DNA of 5,639 bases from Clostridiales bacterium (lineage in GTDB: Bacteria; Bacillota; Clostridia; Monoglobales; Firm-18), in the NCBI GenBank assembly GCA_031255355.1, contig JAIRSR010000262.1:1-5639 (forward strand). The letters run 5' to 3'. The translations under genes and the position numbers were made by a program. Within the stretch, counting starts at the first letter, position 1. Every line of letters starts with the position of its first letter. The notes beneath the pieces were generated by a model. The model saw only the letters and a program-made list of their open reading frames with translations. It was not told the origin of the DNA and made no database searches. This document shows, in pieces, positions 1 through 5,611 of this stretch.

Positions 1-1040
1 AGGTTTACGCGTGTTGGTGGGGTGTGACGACACTGCCGAACGTCAACGAAATGACGAACAGTTACCGCGAGTTCATCATCAACGGTGAGGACAGCGTTGT
101 CAAGCATTGGCTGCGGTGCGGCGCAAAGGGCTGGCGGCTTGACGTAGCGGACGAGTTGCCGGATAAATTCATCAAAGAACTGCGGGACGCGGCAAAATCG
201 ACGGACGGGCAAAGCGTCATAATCGGCGAGGTGTGGGAGGACGCGTCCAACAAGGTAAGTTACGGCGTTCAGCGGGAATACCTCTTGGGCGGCGAGTTGG
301 ACAGCGTGATGAATTACCCCTTTCGGGACGGCGTTACCGGCTATATTATGGGCTGGCACGGCGCGGAGCATTTTGAAAAAATCGTGATGTCGGTTTATGA
401 AAATTATCCTCTGCCGTGCTTTTATTCCCTGATGAACCTGATCGGCGGCCACGACGTTACACGCGCGAAAACGCTGTTTGGCAACGCGCCCGACCTCCCG
501 CCGGAGGAACGCGCGGCTTACCGTCACGATTACGACGCGGACCTTTTGGCGGGGAAGCGTATGCGCCTCGCGTCGCTGTGGCAGTTGACCTTTCCCGGTG
601 TGCCGTGCATCTATTACGGTGATGAAATCGGCATGGAGGGATACTCCGACCCGTTCAACCGCGCACCGTTCCGCTGGGACGATATGGACGCGGGCTTGTT
701 GGAATGGTATCAAAAATTAATCAAAATCCGCAACGGCTTCGCGCCGCTGCGCACGGGCGGTTATGAAACGATTTTCGCGGAGGGGGATATCTTCTGTTAC
801 AAGCGGGAAATCCGCAGAGGGCGGGACGCGTTGGGAAGCAAGCGGGAAAGCGGTACGGCGTATATCGCGCTCAACCGAAGCGAGTACAGCGCCCGCCGCG
901 TTTCAATCGGCACAGGGGCGTACCGCGCCCTTTACGACCCGGTGCGGAACGAAACAATACCGACGGACGGCGGAAAAGTCGAACTCACCTTGCCGCCTGT
1001 TTCAGGCGTGCTATATATCGGAAAAAATCTCGTCGATTGA
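1..1040 (+). CDS. GH13 alpha-glucan hydrolase (neopullulanase/amylopullulanase type), 5'-truncated by window edge
   Basis: This is the C-terminal part of an alpha-amylase superfamily enzyme that cleaves alpha-glucosidic bonds in starch, pullulan or maltodextrins. The reading frame is open from base 3 (Val-Tyr-Ala-Cys-Trp-Trp-Gly, then TTLPNVNE), so the GTG at 24 is internal and the gene starts upstream of the window. The WWG..TLP.VNE block is typical of neopullulanase/cyclomaltodextrinase-like GH13 enzymes. Visible catalytic regions are GWRLDVADE (nucleophile Asp, codon 141-143), IIGEVWED (acid/base Glu, codon 228-230) and GGHDVTR (transition-state-stabilising Asp, codon 453-455). GVPCIYYGDEIGMEG and DPFNR (about 597-660) follow, and a beta-sandwich C-terminal domain begins near 865 (AYIALNRSE). 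Conserved region I and any N-terminal carbohydrate-binding or signal regions lie outside the window, so location and exact specificity cannot be decided. The Gly-Gly before His-Asp in region IV is less usual than the Ser-His-Asp of many relatives. Family is certain; substrate is inferred. Confidence 0.93.
   Translation, partial: VYACWWGVTTLPNVNEMTNSYREFIINGEDSVVKHWLRCGAKGWRLDVADELPDKFIKELRDAAKSTDGQSVIIGEVWEDASNKVSYGVQREYLLGGELDSVMNYPFRDGVTGYIMGWHGAEHFEKIVMSVYENYPLPCFYSLMNLIGGHDVTRAKTLFGNAPDLPPEERAAYRHDYDADLLAGKRMRLASLWQLTFPGVPCIYYGDEIGMEGYSDPFNRAPFRWDDMDAGLLEWYQKLIKIRNGFAPLRTGGYETIFAEGDIFCYKREIRRGRDALGSKRESGTAYIALNRSEYSARRVSIGTGAYRALYDPVRNETIPTDGGKVELTLPPVSGVLYIGKNLVD
994..1008. other. Perfect 6-bp hairpin beside the convergent gene ends
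   Basis: CGCCTG-TTT-CAGGCG is a perfect inverted repeat with a three-base loop. It lies inside the last codons of the GH13 gene and begins two bases beyond the stop codon of the opposing kinase gene (TAG, 1013-1011). No T-tract follows on either strand, so it is not a classic intrinsic terminator. It could protect the kinase mRNA 3' end or mark factor-dependent termination, or it may be coincidental coding sequence. Confidence 0.35.
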
Positions 1041-1808
1041 CGTTCGGTACAGTTGGTAACTATACGCCACCTCTACGATTTTAGAGGGCGGGGACACGTC
1101 TTGATTGCGGGGGAGTTTTACGGTAAATTCACTGCCTTTTCCCTCGCGGCTGACGACACACACCGCGCCGCCAAGCGCCTCCGTCAAACTTTTCACCATA
1201 GTCAGTCCAAGGCCGCAACCCTCCGTTTGGCGGGTGCTGAACCCCTCGACGCGGTAAAATAATTTGAAGATATTTTCCTGCTCCGCGGGAGGAATCCCGA
1301 TTCCCCTGTCCCGAACGCGGAAGTATAGATCGTCCCCCTCGTCGTACACCTTTACCGCGACCCGCCTGTCCGTCTTGCCGCTGTATTTGACCGCGTTGGA
1401 AATTAAGTTGAGCAAAATTTTCTCTAACTTCCTGAAATCGCAAACCGCAAAAGGGTTTTTCAAATGAACGTCAAAAGTAAATTTTACGTTCTTTTTGTCC
1501 TCGTAAAGCGAAATAAGCCGCTCCAAATCCCGAATGAAATCCGCGACGTTGAGTTTTTCCACCATAATACGGAACGTTCCGTTTTCTAACTGCGCCATGC
1601 CCGTCACCTGCGACGTTAAAAGGCTCATGCGGTGACAACTGTTGATGATACCGTCCATGATTTCCGCGAGTTTGTCCAACTCTAACGTCCCTGTTTCCCG
1701 CGCCCGGTTCACCAATTCCGCGCTTTTGGAAATGGTGTCTATCGGCCGCCTAAATTCATGCGCGATCATTGCCAACTCTTGAATTATGCTGTTCTTGTTT
1801 TCGGACAT
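1011..1808 (-). CDS. Sensor-less cytosolic histidine kinase (HisKA + HATPase_c only)
   Basis: A 265-residue two-component histidine kinase that would autophosphorylate on His and pass the phosphate to an unidentified response regulator. The phosphoacceptor helix carries AHEFRRPID with His17. The ATP-binding domain shows an N-box (LLNLISNAVKY, Asn134/Asn138), a G1 box DRGIGIP (167-173), an F-box-like IFKLFYRV (180-187) and a G2 box GCGLGL (197-202), ending near residue 234. Only 16 residues precede the His, with no membrane segment, PAS or HAMP region. The frame upstream is closed by a stop without another good start, so no sensor domain has been missed. The ATG at 1808 is preferred over a GTG at 1817 because the GTG lies inside the Shine-Dalgarno sequence. 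The residue four after His is Arg, where Thr or Asn is usual for phosphatase activity. A tail of about 31 residues follows the ATPase domain, and its last 9 codons and stop overlap the GH13 gene. No response regulator is adjacent, so it is an orphan here. Confidence 0.93.
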   Translation of the reverse strand: MSENKNSIIQELAMIAHEFRRPIDTISKSAELVNRARETGTLELDKLAEIMDGIINSCHRMSLLTSQVTGMAQLENGTFRIMVEKLNVADFIRDLERLISLYEDKKNVKFTFDVHLKNPFAVCDFRKLEKILLNLISNAVKYSGKTDRRVAVKVYDEGDDLYFRVRDRGIGIPPAEQENIFKLFYRVEGFSTRQTEGCGLGLTMVKSLTEALGGAVCVVSREGKGSEFTVKLPRNQDVSPPSKIVEVAYSYQLYRTSIDEIFSDI

Positions 1809-1813
1809 TCCGC

Positions 1814-1820
1814 TCACCCC
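1814..1820 (-). promoter_or_regulatory. Ribosome binding site that fixes the kinase start at 1808
   Basis: On the minus strand GGGGTGA ends five bases before ATG (1808-1806). It resembles GAGGTGA, the anti-16S complement. The alternative GTG start at 1817 is made of bases of this same element and has no site of its own upstream, so ATG is the better start. Confidence 0.7.
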
Positions 1821-1826
1821 GGAATT

Positions 1827-1855
1827 ATTGTACCATTTAACGCGCGGTTTTGCAA
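1827..1855 (-). promoter_or_regulatory. SigA-type promoter for the histidine kinase
   Basis: Read on the minus strand, TTGCAA (1855-1850) and TACAAT (1832-1827) are separated by exactly 17 bp, close to TTGACA/TATAAT. Transcription would start roughly 7 bases beyond the -10, giving a leader of only about 10-12 nt that consists mostly of the ribosome binding site. This leaves little room for leader-based control. Confidence 0.65.
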
Positions 1856-1863
1856 TACACTTT

Positions 1864-1900
1864 GCGGAAAATTACGGCGGCGCGTCTCGAAGCGGAAAAT
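1864..1900. repeat. Direct repeat GCGGAAAAT x2 upstream of the kinase promoter
   Basis: The nonamer GCGGAAAAT occurs at 1864-1872 and 1892-1900, 28 bp apart start to start. The nearer copy is 9 bp upstream of the kinase -35. Paired copies there could bind a regulator, but the word is short and the spacing is not a whole number of helical turns. This is a weak candidate. Confidence 0.3.
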
Positions 1901-1944
1901 GATAAAATTAGCCAAAAAGTTACCGTGTTTGTGATTGGGTATAG

Positions 1945-1964
1945 GAAAATTTGATGAAATTTTC
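1945..1964. repeat. Perfect inverted repeat upstream of the gap promoter (candidate operator)
   Basis: GAAAATTT-GATG-AAATTTTC forms perfect 8-bp arms around a 4-bp centre. It ends 9 bp before the gap -35 hexamer. The position and symmetry fit a dimeric regulator site or, because it is AT-rich, an UP-like element. It is not followed by a T-tract and sits upstream of the mapped promoter hexamers, so it is unlikely to be a terminator for anything in the window. It does not match the CcpA cre consensus. Confidence 0.45.
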
Positions 1965-1973
1965 AAAAAATGC

Positions 1974-2002
1974 TTGTAATTATCTTAAAAATGATGTAAA
2001 AT
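1974..2002 (+). promoter_or_regulatory. SigA-type promoter for gap
   Basis: TTGTAA (1974-1979) and TAAAAT (1997-2002) are 17 bp apart, in AT-rich DNA immediately upstream of gap. The start point would be near 2009, giving a leader of about 38 nt with no obvious structure. A second pairing, TTGATG (1951-1956) with TGTAAT (1975-1980) at 18 bp, is a poorer match. Confidence 0.7.
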
Positions 2003-2046
2003 ATTAATTGGTAAAAAAATAACAATTATAGCAGGAGGTAAGAGTA

Positions 2047-3057
2047 ATGGCAGTGAAAGTTGGTATCAATGGATTCGGCAGAATCGGACGCCTGGTGTTC
2101 CGCGCGGCTATGGAGCGCGGTGCGCTTGACGTGGCGGCAATCAACGACCCGTTTATAGACGCGGAGTATATGGTATACATGCTTAGGTATGACACGGTGC
2201 ATGGTCAGTTTCAAGGGACGATCGAGGCGAAGTCCGACGCGATTGTTGTAAACGGCAAGGAAATTAAGGTGTTCGCTGAAATGGACGCGAACAACATCAA
2301 ATGGAGTGGCGCGGGTGTGGAGTACGTTGTTGAGGCAACAGGCATATACACCACGACGGAAAAGGCAAGCGCACACTTCACCGGCGGCGCGAAAAAGGTT
2401 GTAATCACAGCGCCGTCCTCCGACGCGCCGATGTTCGTCATGGGCGTGAACCACGCTTCGTACACCAAGGATATGAAAGTGGTTTCAAACGCTTCCTGCA
2501 CCACAAACTGCCTTGCGCCCCTCGCAAAGGTAATCGACGACAATTTCGGTATTATCGAGGGGCTTATGACGACCGTTCACGCGACGACGGCGACACAAAA
2601 GACCGTTGACGGTCCCTCCAAGAAAGATTGGAGAGGCGGCAGAGGCGCGGCGTTCAACATCATTCCGTCGTCCACAGGCGCGGCGAAAGCGGTCGGCAAG
2701 GTAATCCCCAAGTTGAACGGCAAACTGACGGGAATGTCTTTCCGCGTACCTACGGCGGATGTATCCGTTGTGGATTTGACGGTGCGCATGGAAAAGCCCG
2801 CAACCTATGACGCGATTAAAAAAGCGGTCAAGGCGGCGGCAGACGGCGAACTGAAAGGAATCCTCGGCTACACGGAGGATGCGGTAGTTTCCAGCGACTT
2901 CATTCACGACGCGAGAACGTCAATCTTTGACGCGGGCGCGGGAATTTCACTGAACGACAACTTTGCGAAGTTGGTCGCGTGGTATGATAACGAGTGGGGC
3001 TATTCCAACAAGGTAATCGACCTTGTAAATTATATTGCCGGCGTAGACGCACAATAA
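2047..3057 (+). CDS. gap: Glyceraldehyde-3-phosphate dehydrogenase, NAD-dependent (eukaryote/GapA-like type)
   Basis: A 336-residue cytosolic glycolytic enzyme, full length for the family. It converts glyceraldehyde 3-phosphate, NAD+ and phosphate to 1,3-bisphosphoglycerate and NADH. The N-terminal Rossmann fold carries GINGFGRIGR (Gly9-x-Gly11-x-x-Gly14). Asp34 in AINDPF fits NAD preference. The catalytic block SNASCTTNC has Cys151, and His178 lies in TTVHATTATQ. The S-loop KTVDGPSKKDWRGGRGA and the C-terminal WYDNEWGYSNKV are complete. The start is fixed by AGGAGGT (2033-2039), seven bases before ATG. INDPFID, YMVYMLRYD, SAP-like TAPSSDAPMFVMGVNH and the S-loop resemble animal and E. coli GapA-type enzymes. 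They differ from the Bacillus/Clostridium type, which has 'LPHKDYRRARAA' or 'GPHRKGDLRRARAA' here. A strong terminator follows, so gap seems monocistronic and is not followed by pgk or tpi. No catalytic residue is missing. Confidence 0.98.
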   Translation: MAVKVGINGFGRIGRLVFRAAMERGALDVAAINDPFIDAEYMVYMLRYDTVHGQFQGTIEAKSDAIVVNGKEIKVFAEMDANNIKWSGAGVEYVVEATGIYTTTEKASAHFTGGAKKVVITAPSSDAPMFVMGVNHASYTKDMKVVSNASCTTNCLAPLAKVIDDNFGIIEGLMTTVHATTATQKTVDGPSKKDWRGGRGAAFNIIPSSTGAAKAVGKVIPKLNGKLTGMSFRVPTADVSVVDLTVRMEKPATYDAIKKAVKAAADGELKGILGYTEDAVVSSDFIHDARTSIFDAGAGISLNDNFAKLVAWYDNEWGYSNKVIDLVNYIAGVDAQ

Positions 3058-3063
3058 AAACCT

Positions 3064-3089
3064 GCCCGATTCGGGTTCGCGAACAGGGC
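3064..3089 (+). other. Stem-loop in the gap 3'UTR, upstream of the terminator
   Basis: Seven bases after the gap stop codon, GCCC (3064-3067) pairs with GGGC (3086-3089) and TTCG (3070-3073) pairs with CGAA (3080-3083), separated by a 2x2 mismatch. An alternative fold forms two adjacent small palindromes, CCCGATTCGGG and TTCGCGAA, enclosed by CCTG/CAGG (3061-3064/3084-3087). There is no T-tract, so it is more likely an mRNA-stabilising or processing element than a terminator. Confidence 0.4.
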
Positions 3090-3098
3090 TATCACATC

Positions 3099-3138
3099 AA
3101 ACAGGCTCCGCAATGCGCGGGGTCTGTTTTTTTATTTT
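3099..3138 (+). terminator. Rho-independent terminator of gap
   Basis: A 13-bp stem pairs 3099-3111 (AAACAGGCTCCGC) with 3117-3129 (GCGGGGTCTGTTT) around the loop AATGC, with two G-T wobbles. It is followed by seven Ts, an A and four more Ts (3127-3138). It lies about 40 bases after the gap stop codon and separates gap from the downstream secreted-protein gene. Confidence 0.93.
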
Positions 3139-3146
3139 CAGTTTTC

Positions 3147-3174
3147 GGGAACTTTTTTCATTTTTATCCGTCAT
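3147..3174 (+). promoter_or_regulatory. Candidate ECF-sigma promoter for the secreted propeller protein
   Basis: GGGAAC (3147-3152) is followed after exactly 16 bases by CGTC (3169-3172). This resembles the xGAAAC-N16-CGTx pattern of Bacillus extracytoplasmic-function sigma factors and the GGAAC -35 class generally. The spacer is T-rich, as in several such promoters. The element starts eight bases after the gap terminator T-tract and would give a leader of about 70 nt. The best SigA-like pairing nearby (TTGGAT 3184-3189, 17 bp, TTAGGG) has a poor -10. This is inference from pattern only. Confidence 0.45.
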
Positions 3175-3192
3175 ATCAATTAGTTGGATATT

Positions 3193-3229
3193 TCTAATCT
3201 TATACGTTAGGGGATTAGGACAGGTCTAA
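3193..3229 (+). other. Leader with alternative stem-loops before the secreted-protein gene
   Basis: CTAATC (3194-3199) can pair with GATTAG (3213-3218), extended by G-T wobbles on both sides. CTAA (3194-3197) can instead pair with TTAG (3207-3210), and TTAG (3215-3218) with a later CTAA (3226-3229), which ends six bases before the ribosome binding site (3236-3242). The folds exclude one another. They are short and could be chance in AT-rich sequence. Confidence 0.25.
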
Positions 3230-3250
3230 ACGATCAGGGAGGCGGTTCGT

Positions 3251-5566
3251 GTGAAAAAAGTTTTATTATTGTTTATGCTGTTTGGCTTAACAACGGTGTT
3301 TGCCGTTCCGGGGGCAACGGCGGGCGGCGGCGCGGAACAGGCGATTGTCATGTACACGGATAGCGGTTTGGCGCTTGTCAACGACGCGGAAACCTACATA
3401 GATGAGGATAAGGGCGTACAGCCGATTGTCGAAAACGGCAGAACCCTTGTCCCTGTGCGGTTTGTCGCGGAAAATTTGAACATGGACGTATCCTATGACG
3501 CGGACGGCGGGCGGGTGACGCTGTCCGGCGGCGGCGTGGTCATCAGTTTTGTCATCGGCGGCAATACCATGACGGTGAACGGCGCGGAACTGCCGATAGA
3601 CGCGGAGGACGCAAGCATTGCCGCAAAGACGGTGAACGACAGGACGCTGTTACCGCTTCGCGCTCTCGCCGAGGCGGTAGGCAAGCGGGTGTTTTACGAC
3701 AGAGGGCTGATCATCATCAGCGATACGGAAAATATTTACGATCCCGAAACGGATAAAGCCGCGCTGGACGGTCTGATTCGGCGGGTGAACGTCCTGCCCA
3801 CGGTCGGAAGCGAGGCATATTTGGAGGAACTTACAGGTTATCATTTTTCTGCCGATCAGCCGAGTTGGGCAGACGGCGGCAGCGTGGCTTACGGTCCGGG
3901 TATTCCGCCTTCTGCCGCGCCGTCAACAGGCTTCGGCGGCGCGGCGGACGCGGCAAGAGAGGCAATGCCCGCGCCCGCTTACGTTCCCGTTCCCGCGCCG
4001 TCTGACGCGGGAGGATACTCCGAAACCAATACGCAGGTCGCGGGTGTGGACGAAGCGGATCTTGTGAAAACGGACGGCACGTATTTGTATCAAGTAACGC
4101 CGCGAAGCGTCGTCATCACAAAAATCAATCCCGCGTCAGAGATGCGCGTCGTCAGCGTGATTCCACGGGATGATGCGCGGGTAAGCGCGGTTCCTCTGGA
4201 GGTGTACGTTGACGGCGGTAAACTCGCCGTAATCGGGCGAATCCGCCGCGCTGCGGAACCGATTGTCCATGACAGCGCGAACCTTGCCGCGCCGGGAGGA
4301 CGGCGAGCGCCGGGCGGGACCTTTGTGCGGTGCGCGGTGTATGACATATCCGATCAAGCGGCGCCCGCGCTGGAACGGACGTTTGAGGTAGAGGGGGAAT
4401 ATATTTCCTCACGCAAAATAGACGATATAATCTATTTGATTTCCCGCAAGCCGCTGTATCATGGCTACGAGGGCGACCCTTACGCGGCGTTGTATACCGA
4501 CAACGGCGGCGATTTTCGCGTGGGGTTGGACAGAATCCGCTATTTCCCGGGCTTTACGTCGCCGGGGTATTTGGTGATTTCCTCCGTGGACGTTACCCGC
4601 CCCGACCGGGCGGCGACGGTGGAAACGCTGCTTGGCGGCGGGGAAACGGTCTACGCTTCCCGCGGGCATTTGTATGTGGCGGTAGGCAGCGGCGGCGCGT
4701 GGGGAAAAACTGACATATACAAGTTTTCCCTCGACGACGGCGACGTCACCTACTTAAAAAAAGGCACGGTGGAGGGCAGTGTGCTGAATCAATTCTCTAT
4801 GGACGAGTACAACGGTTACTTCCGCGTCGTCACCACAGAGCGCGGCGATCGCAATCACCTTTTTGTACTCGACGGCGCAATGGATCGGCGCGGCGTAATC
4901 AACGGCATAGCGCCGGGCGAGCGGATTTACTCCGCGCGGTTCGCGGGGGATCGCGGTTACATGGTCACTTTTCGGCAGTTAGACCCGCTGTTCGCGATTG
5001 ATCTTTCCGACCCTGACGCGCCGCGCATCTTAGGGCAGTTGAAAATACCGGGCTACAGCGATTATATCCACCCGATTGACGAAAATCATCTGATTGGCTT
5101 CGGCAAGGACGCGACGAACGAGGGTTTGTATCAAGGGATGAAAATGGCGATGTTCGACGTGACGGACCCGGAGAAGCCGACGCAGAAATTCGCGGAAGTC
5201 ATCGGCGGCAGAGGGACGGAATCTGCGCTGTTGCAAAATCACCGGGCGTTGCTCTACGCGCCGGAGTTATCCATGCTCGCGTTCCCCGTGACGGTGCGGG
5301 AGGATAACAATTACGGTCAACTGACGTTTAGCGGCGCGTATGTTTACCGCTTCGATACGGAGGACGGCTTCGCGCTGAAAGGCAAAATCAGTCAACTGAC
5401 GGAGGAGGATCTGCTGAAACTCGGCAACTATGTGGAATACGACAGGGAAATTTTACGGATTCTGTACGCGGGCGGCAGTTTGATTACCGCGTCTAACGCC
5501 AAGGTGCAGGCGAACGCCCTCGACACTTTTGTATATCAAAACAGTGTTGATGTAACTGAATATTAA
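3251..5566 (+). CDS. Secreted protein: copper-amine-oxidase-N-like domain + C-terminal beta-propeller (COG4880/Beta_propel type)
   Basis: A 771-residue exported protein of unknown function. The GTG start (AGGGAGG at 3236-3242, eight bases upstream) gives a signal peptide: MKK, a hydrophobic stretch 4-18 and likely cleavage after VFA18 or ATA24. Residues about 38-160 match the copper amine oxidase N-terminal-like domain, with the duplicated motif GRTLVPVRFVAE (63-74) and DRTLLPLRALAE (130-141), each followed by a V.YD strand. This domain is common in cell-envelope proteins of Clostridia and Paenibacillus. It does not bind catalytic copper, and no oxidase catalytic domain is present. A Pro/Ala/Gly-rich linker spans about 204-255. 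The rest (257-760) begins with ETNTQVAGVDEADLVKTDG, the hallmark of secreted beta-propeller proteins distantly related to WD40. Later it contains DYIHPIDENHLIGFGKD (604-620) and GMKMAMFDVTDPEKP (629-643). There is one Cys (361) and no LPXTG or C-terminal anchor. It appears monocistronic. Domain calls are firm; ligand and role are unknown. Confidence 0.92.
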   Translation: MKKVLLLFMLFGLTTVFAVPGATAGGGAEQAIVMYTDSGLALVNDAETYIDEDKGVQPIVENGRTLVPVRFVAENLNMDVSYDADGGRVTLSGGGVVISFVIGGNTMTVNGAELPIDAEDASIAAKTVNDRTLLPLRALAEAVGKRVFYDRGLIIISDTENIYDPETDKAALDGLIRRVNVLPTVGSEAYLEELTGYHFSADQPSWADGGSVAYGPGIPPSAAPSTGFGGAADAAREAMPAPAYVPVPAPSDAGGYSETNTQVAGVDEADLVKTDGTYLYQVTPRSVVITKINPASEMRVVSVIPRDDARVSAVPLEVYVDGGKLAVIGRIRRAAEPIVHDSANLAAPGGRRAPGGTFVRCAVYDISDQAAPALERTFEVEGEYISSRKIDDIIYLISRKPLYHGYEGDPYAALYTDNGGDFRVGLDRIRYFPGFTSPGYLVISSVDVTRPDRAATVETLLGGGETVYASRGHLYVAVGSGGAWGKTDIYKFSLDDGDVTYLKKGTVEGSVLNQFSMDEYNGYFRVVTTERGDRNHLFVLDGAMDRRGVINGIAPGERIYSARFAGDRGYMVTFRQLDPLFAIDLSDPDAPRILGQLKIPGYSDYIHPIDENHLIGFGKDATNEGLYQGMKMAMFDVTDPEKPTQKFAEVIGGRGTESALLQNHRALLYAPELSMLAFPVTVREDNNYGQLTFSGAYVYRFDTEDGFALKGKISQLTEEDLLKLGNYVEYDREILRILYAGGSLITASNAKVQANALDTFVYQNSVDVTEY

Positions 5567-5611
5567 GATTTTAGACATGCTCTAAGAAGCACATGGGAAA
5601 GCAATGCAGTT

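Noticed and set aside
24..1040. GTG at 24 as the true start of the GH13 protein
   Set aside because: The same frame is open upstream to base 3 and encodes the conserved Y-x-x-WWG block joined to TLPNVNE, so the GTG is an internal Val codon of a gene truncated by the window.
1070..1087. CCTCTA-N6-TAGAGG hairpin after the GH13 stop as a terminator
   Set aside because: The stem is only six pairs, no T-tract follows in either direction, and it lies inside the kinase coding sequence.
1129..1443. Arg/Gly-rich 104-codon frame on the same strand as the kinase
   Set aside because: It is a frameshifted reading of the kinase ATPase domain, which is intact in its own frame.
1011..1817. GTG at 1817 as the start of the histidine kinase
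   Set aside because: This GTG is part of the GGGGTGA ribosome binding site placed five bases before ATG 1808, and it lacks its own site upstream.
2026..2454. Antisense 142-codon open frame opposite the start of gap
   Set aside because: It lies opposite a certain glycolytic gene, has no recognisable motif and is explained by codon bias of the coding strand. The other antisense frames in gap (for example 2485-2907) are rejected on the same ground.
3362..3730. Copper amine oxidase enzyme activity for the secreted protein
   Set aside because: Only the non-catalytic N-terminal-like domain is present. The large catalytic domain with the topaquinone site and copper-binding His residues is absent.
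4090..4412. Overlapping antisense open frames inside the propeller gene
   Set aside because: They are rich in Arg, Pro and Ala as expected from reading GC-biased codons backwards, have no ribosome binding site and resemble no family.
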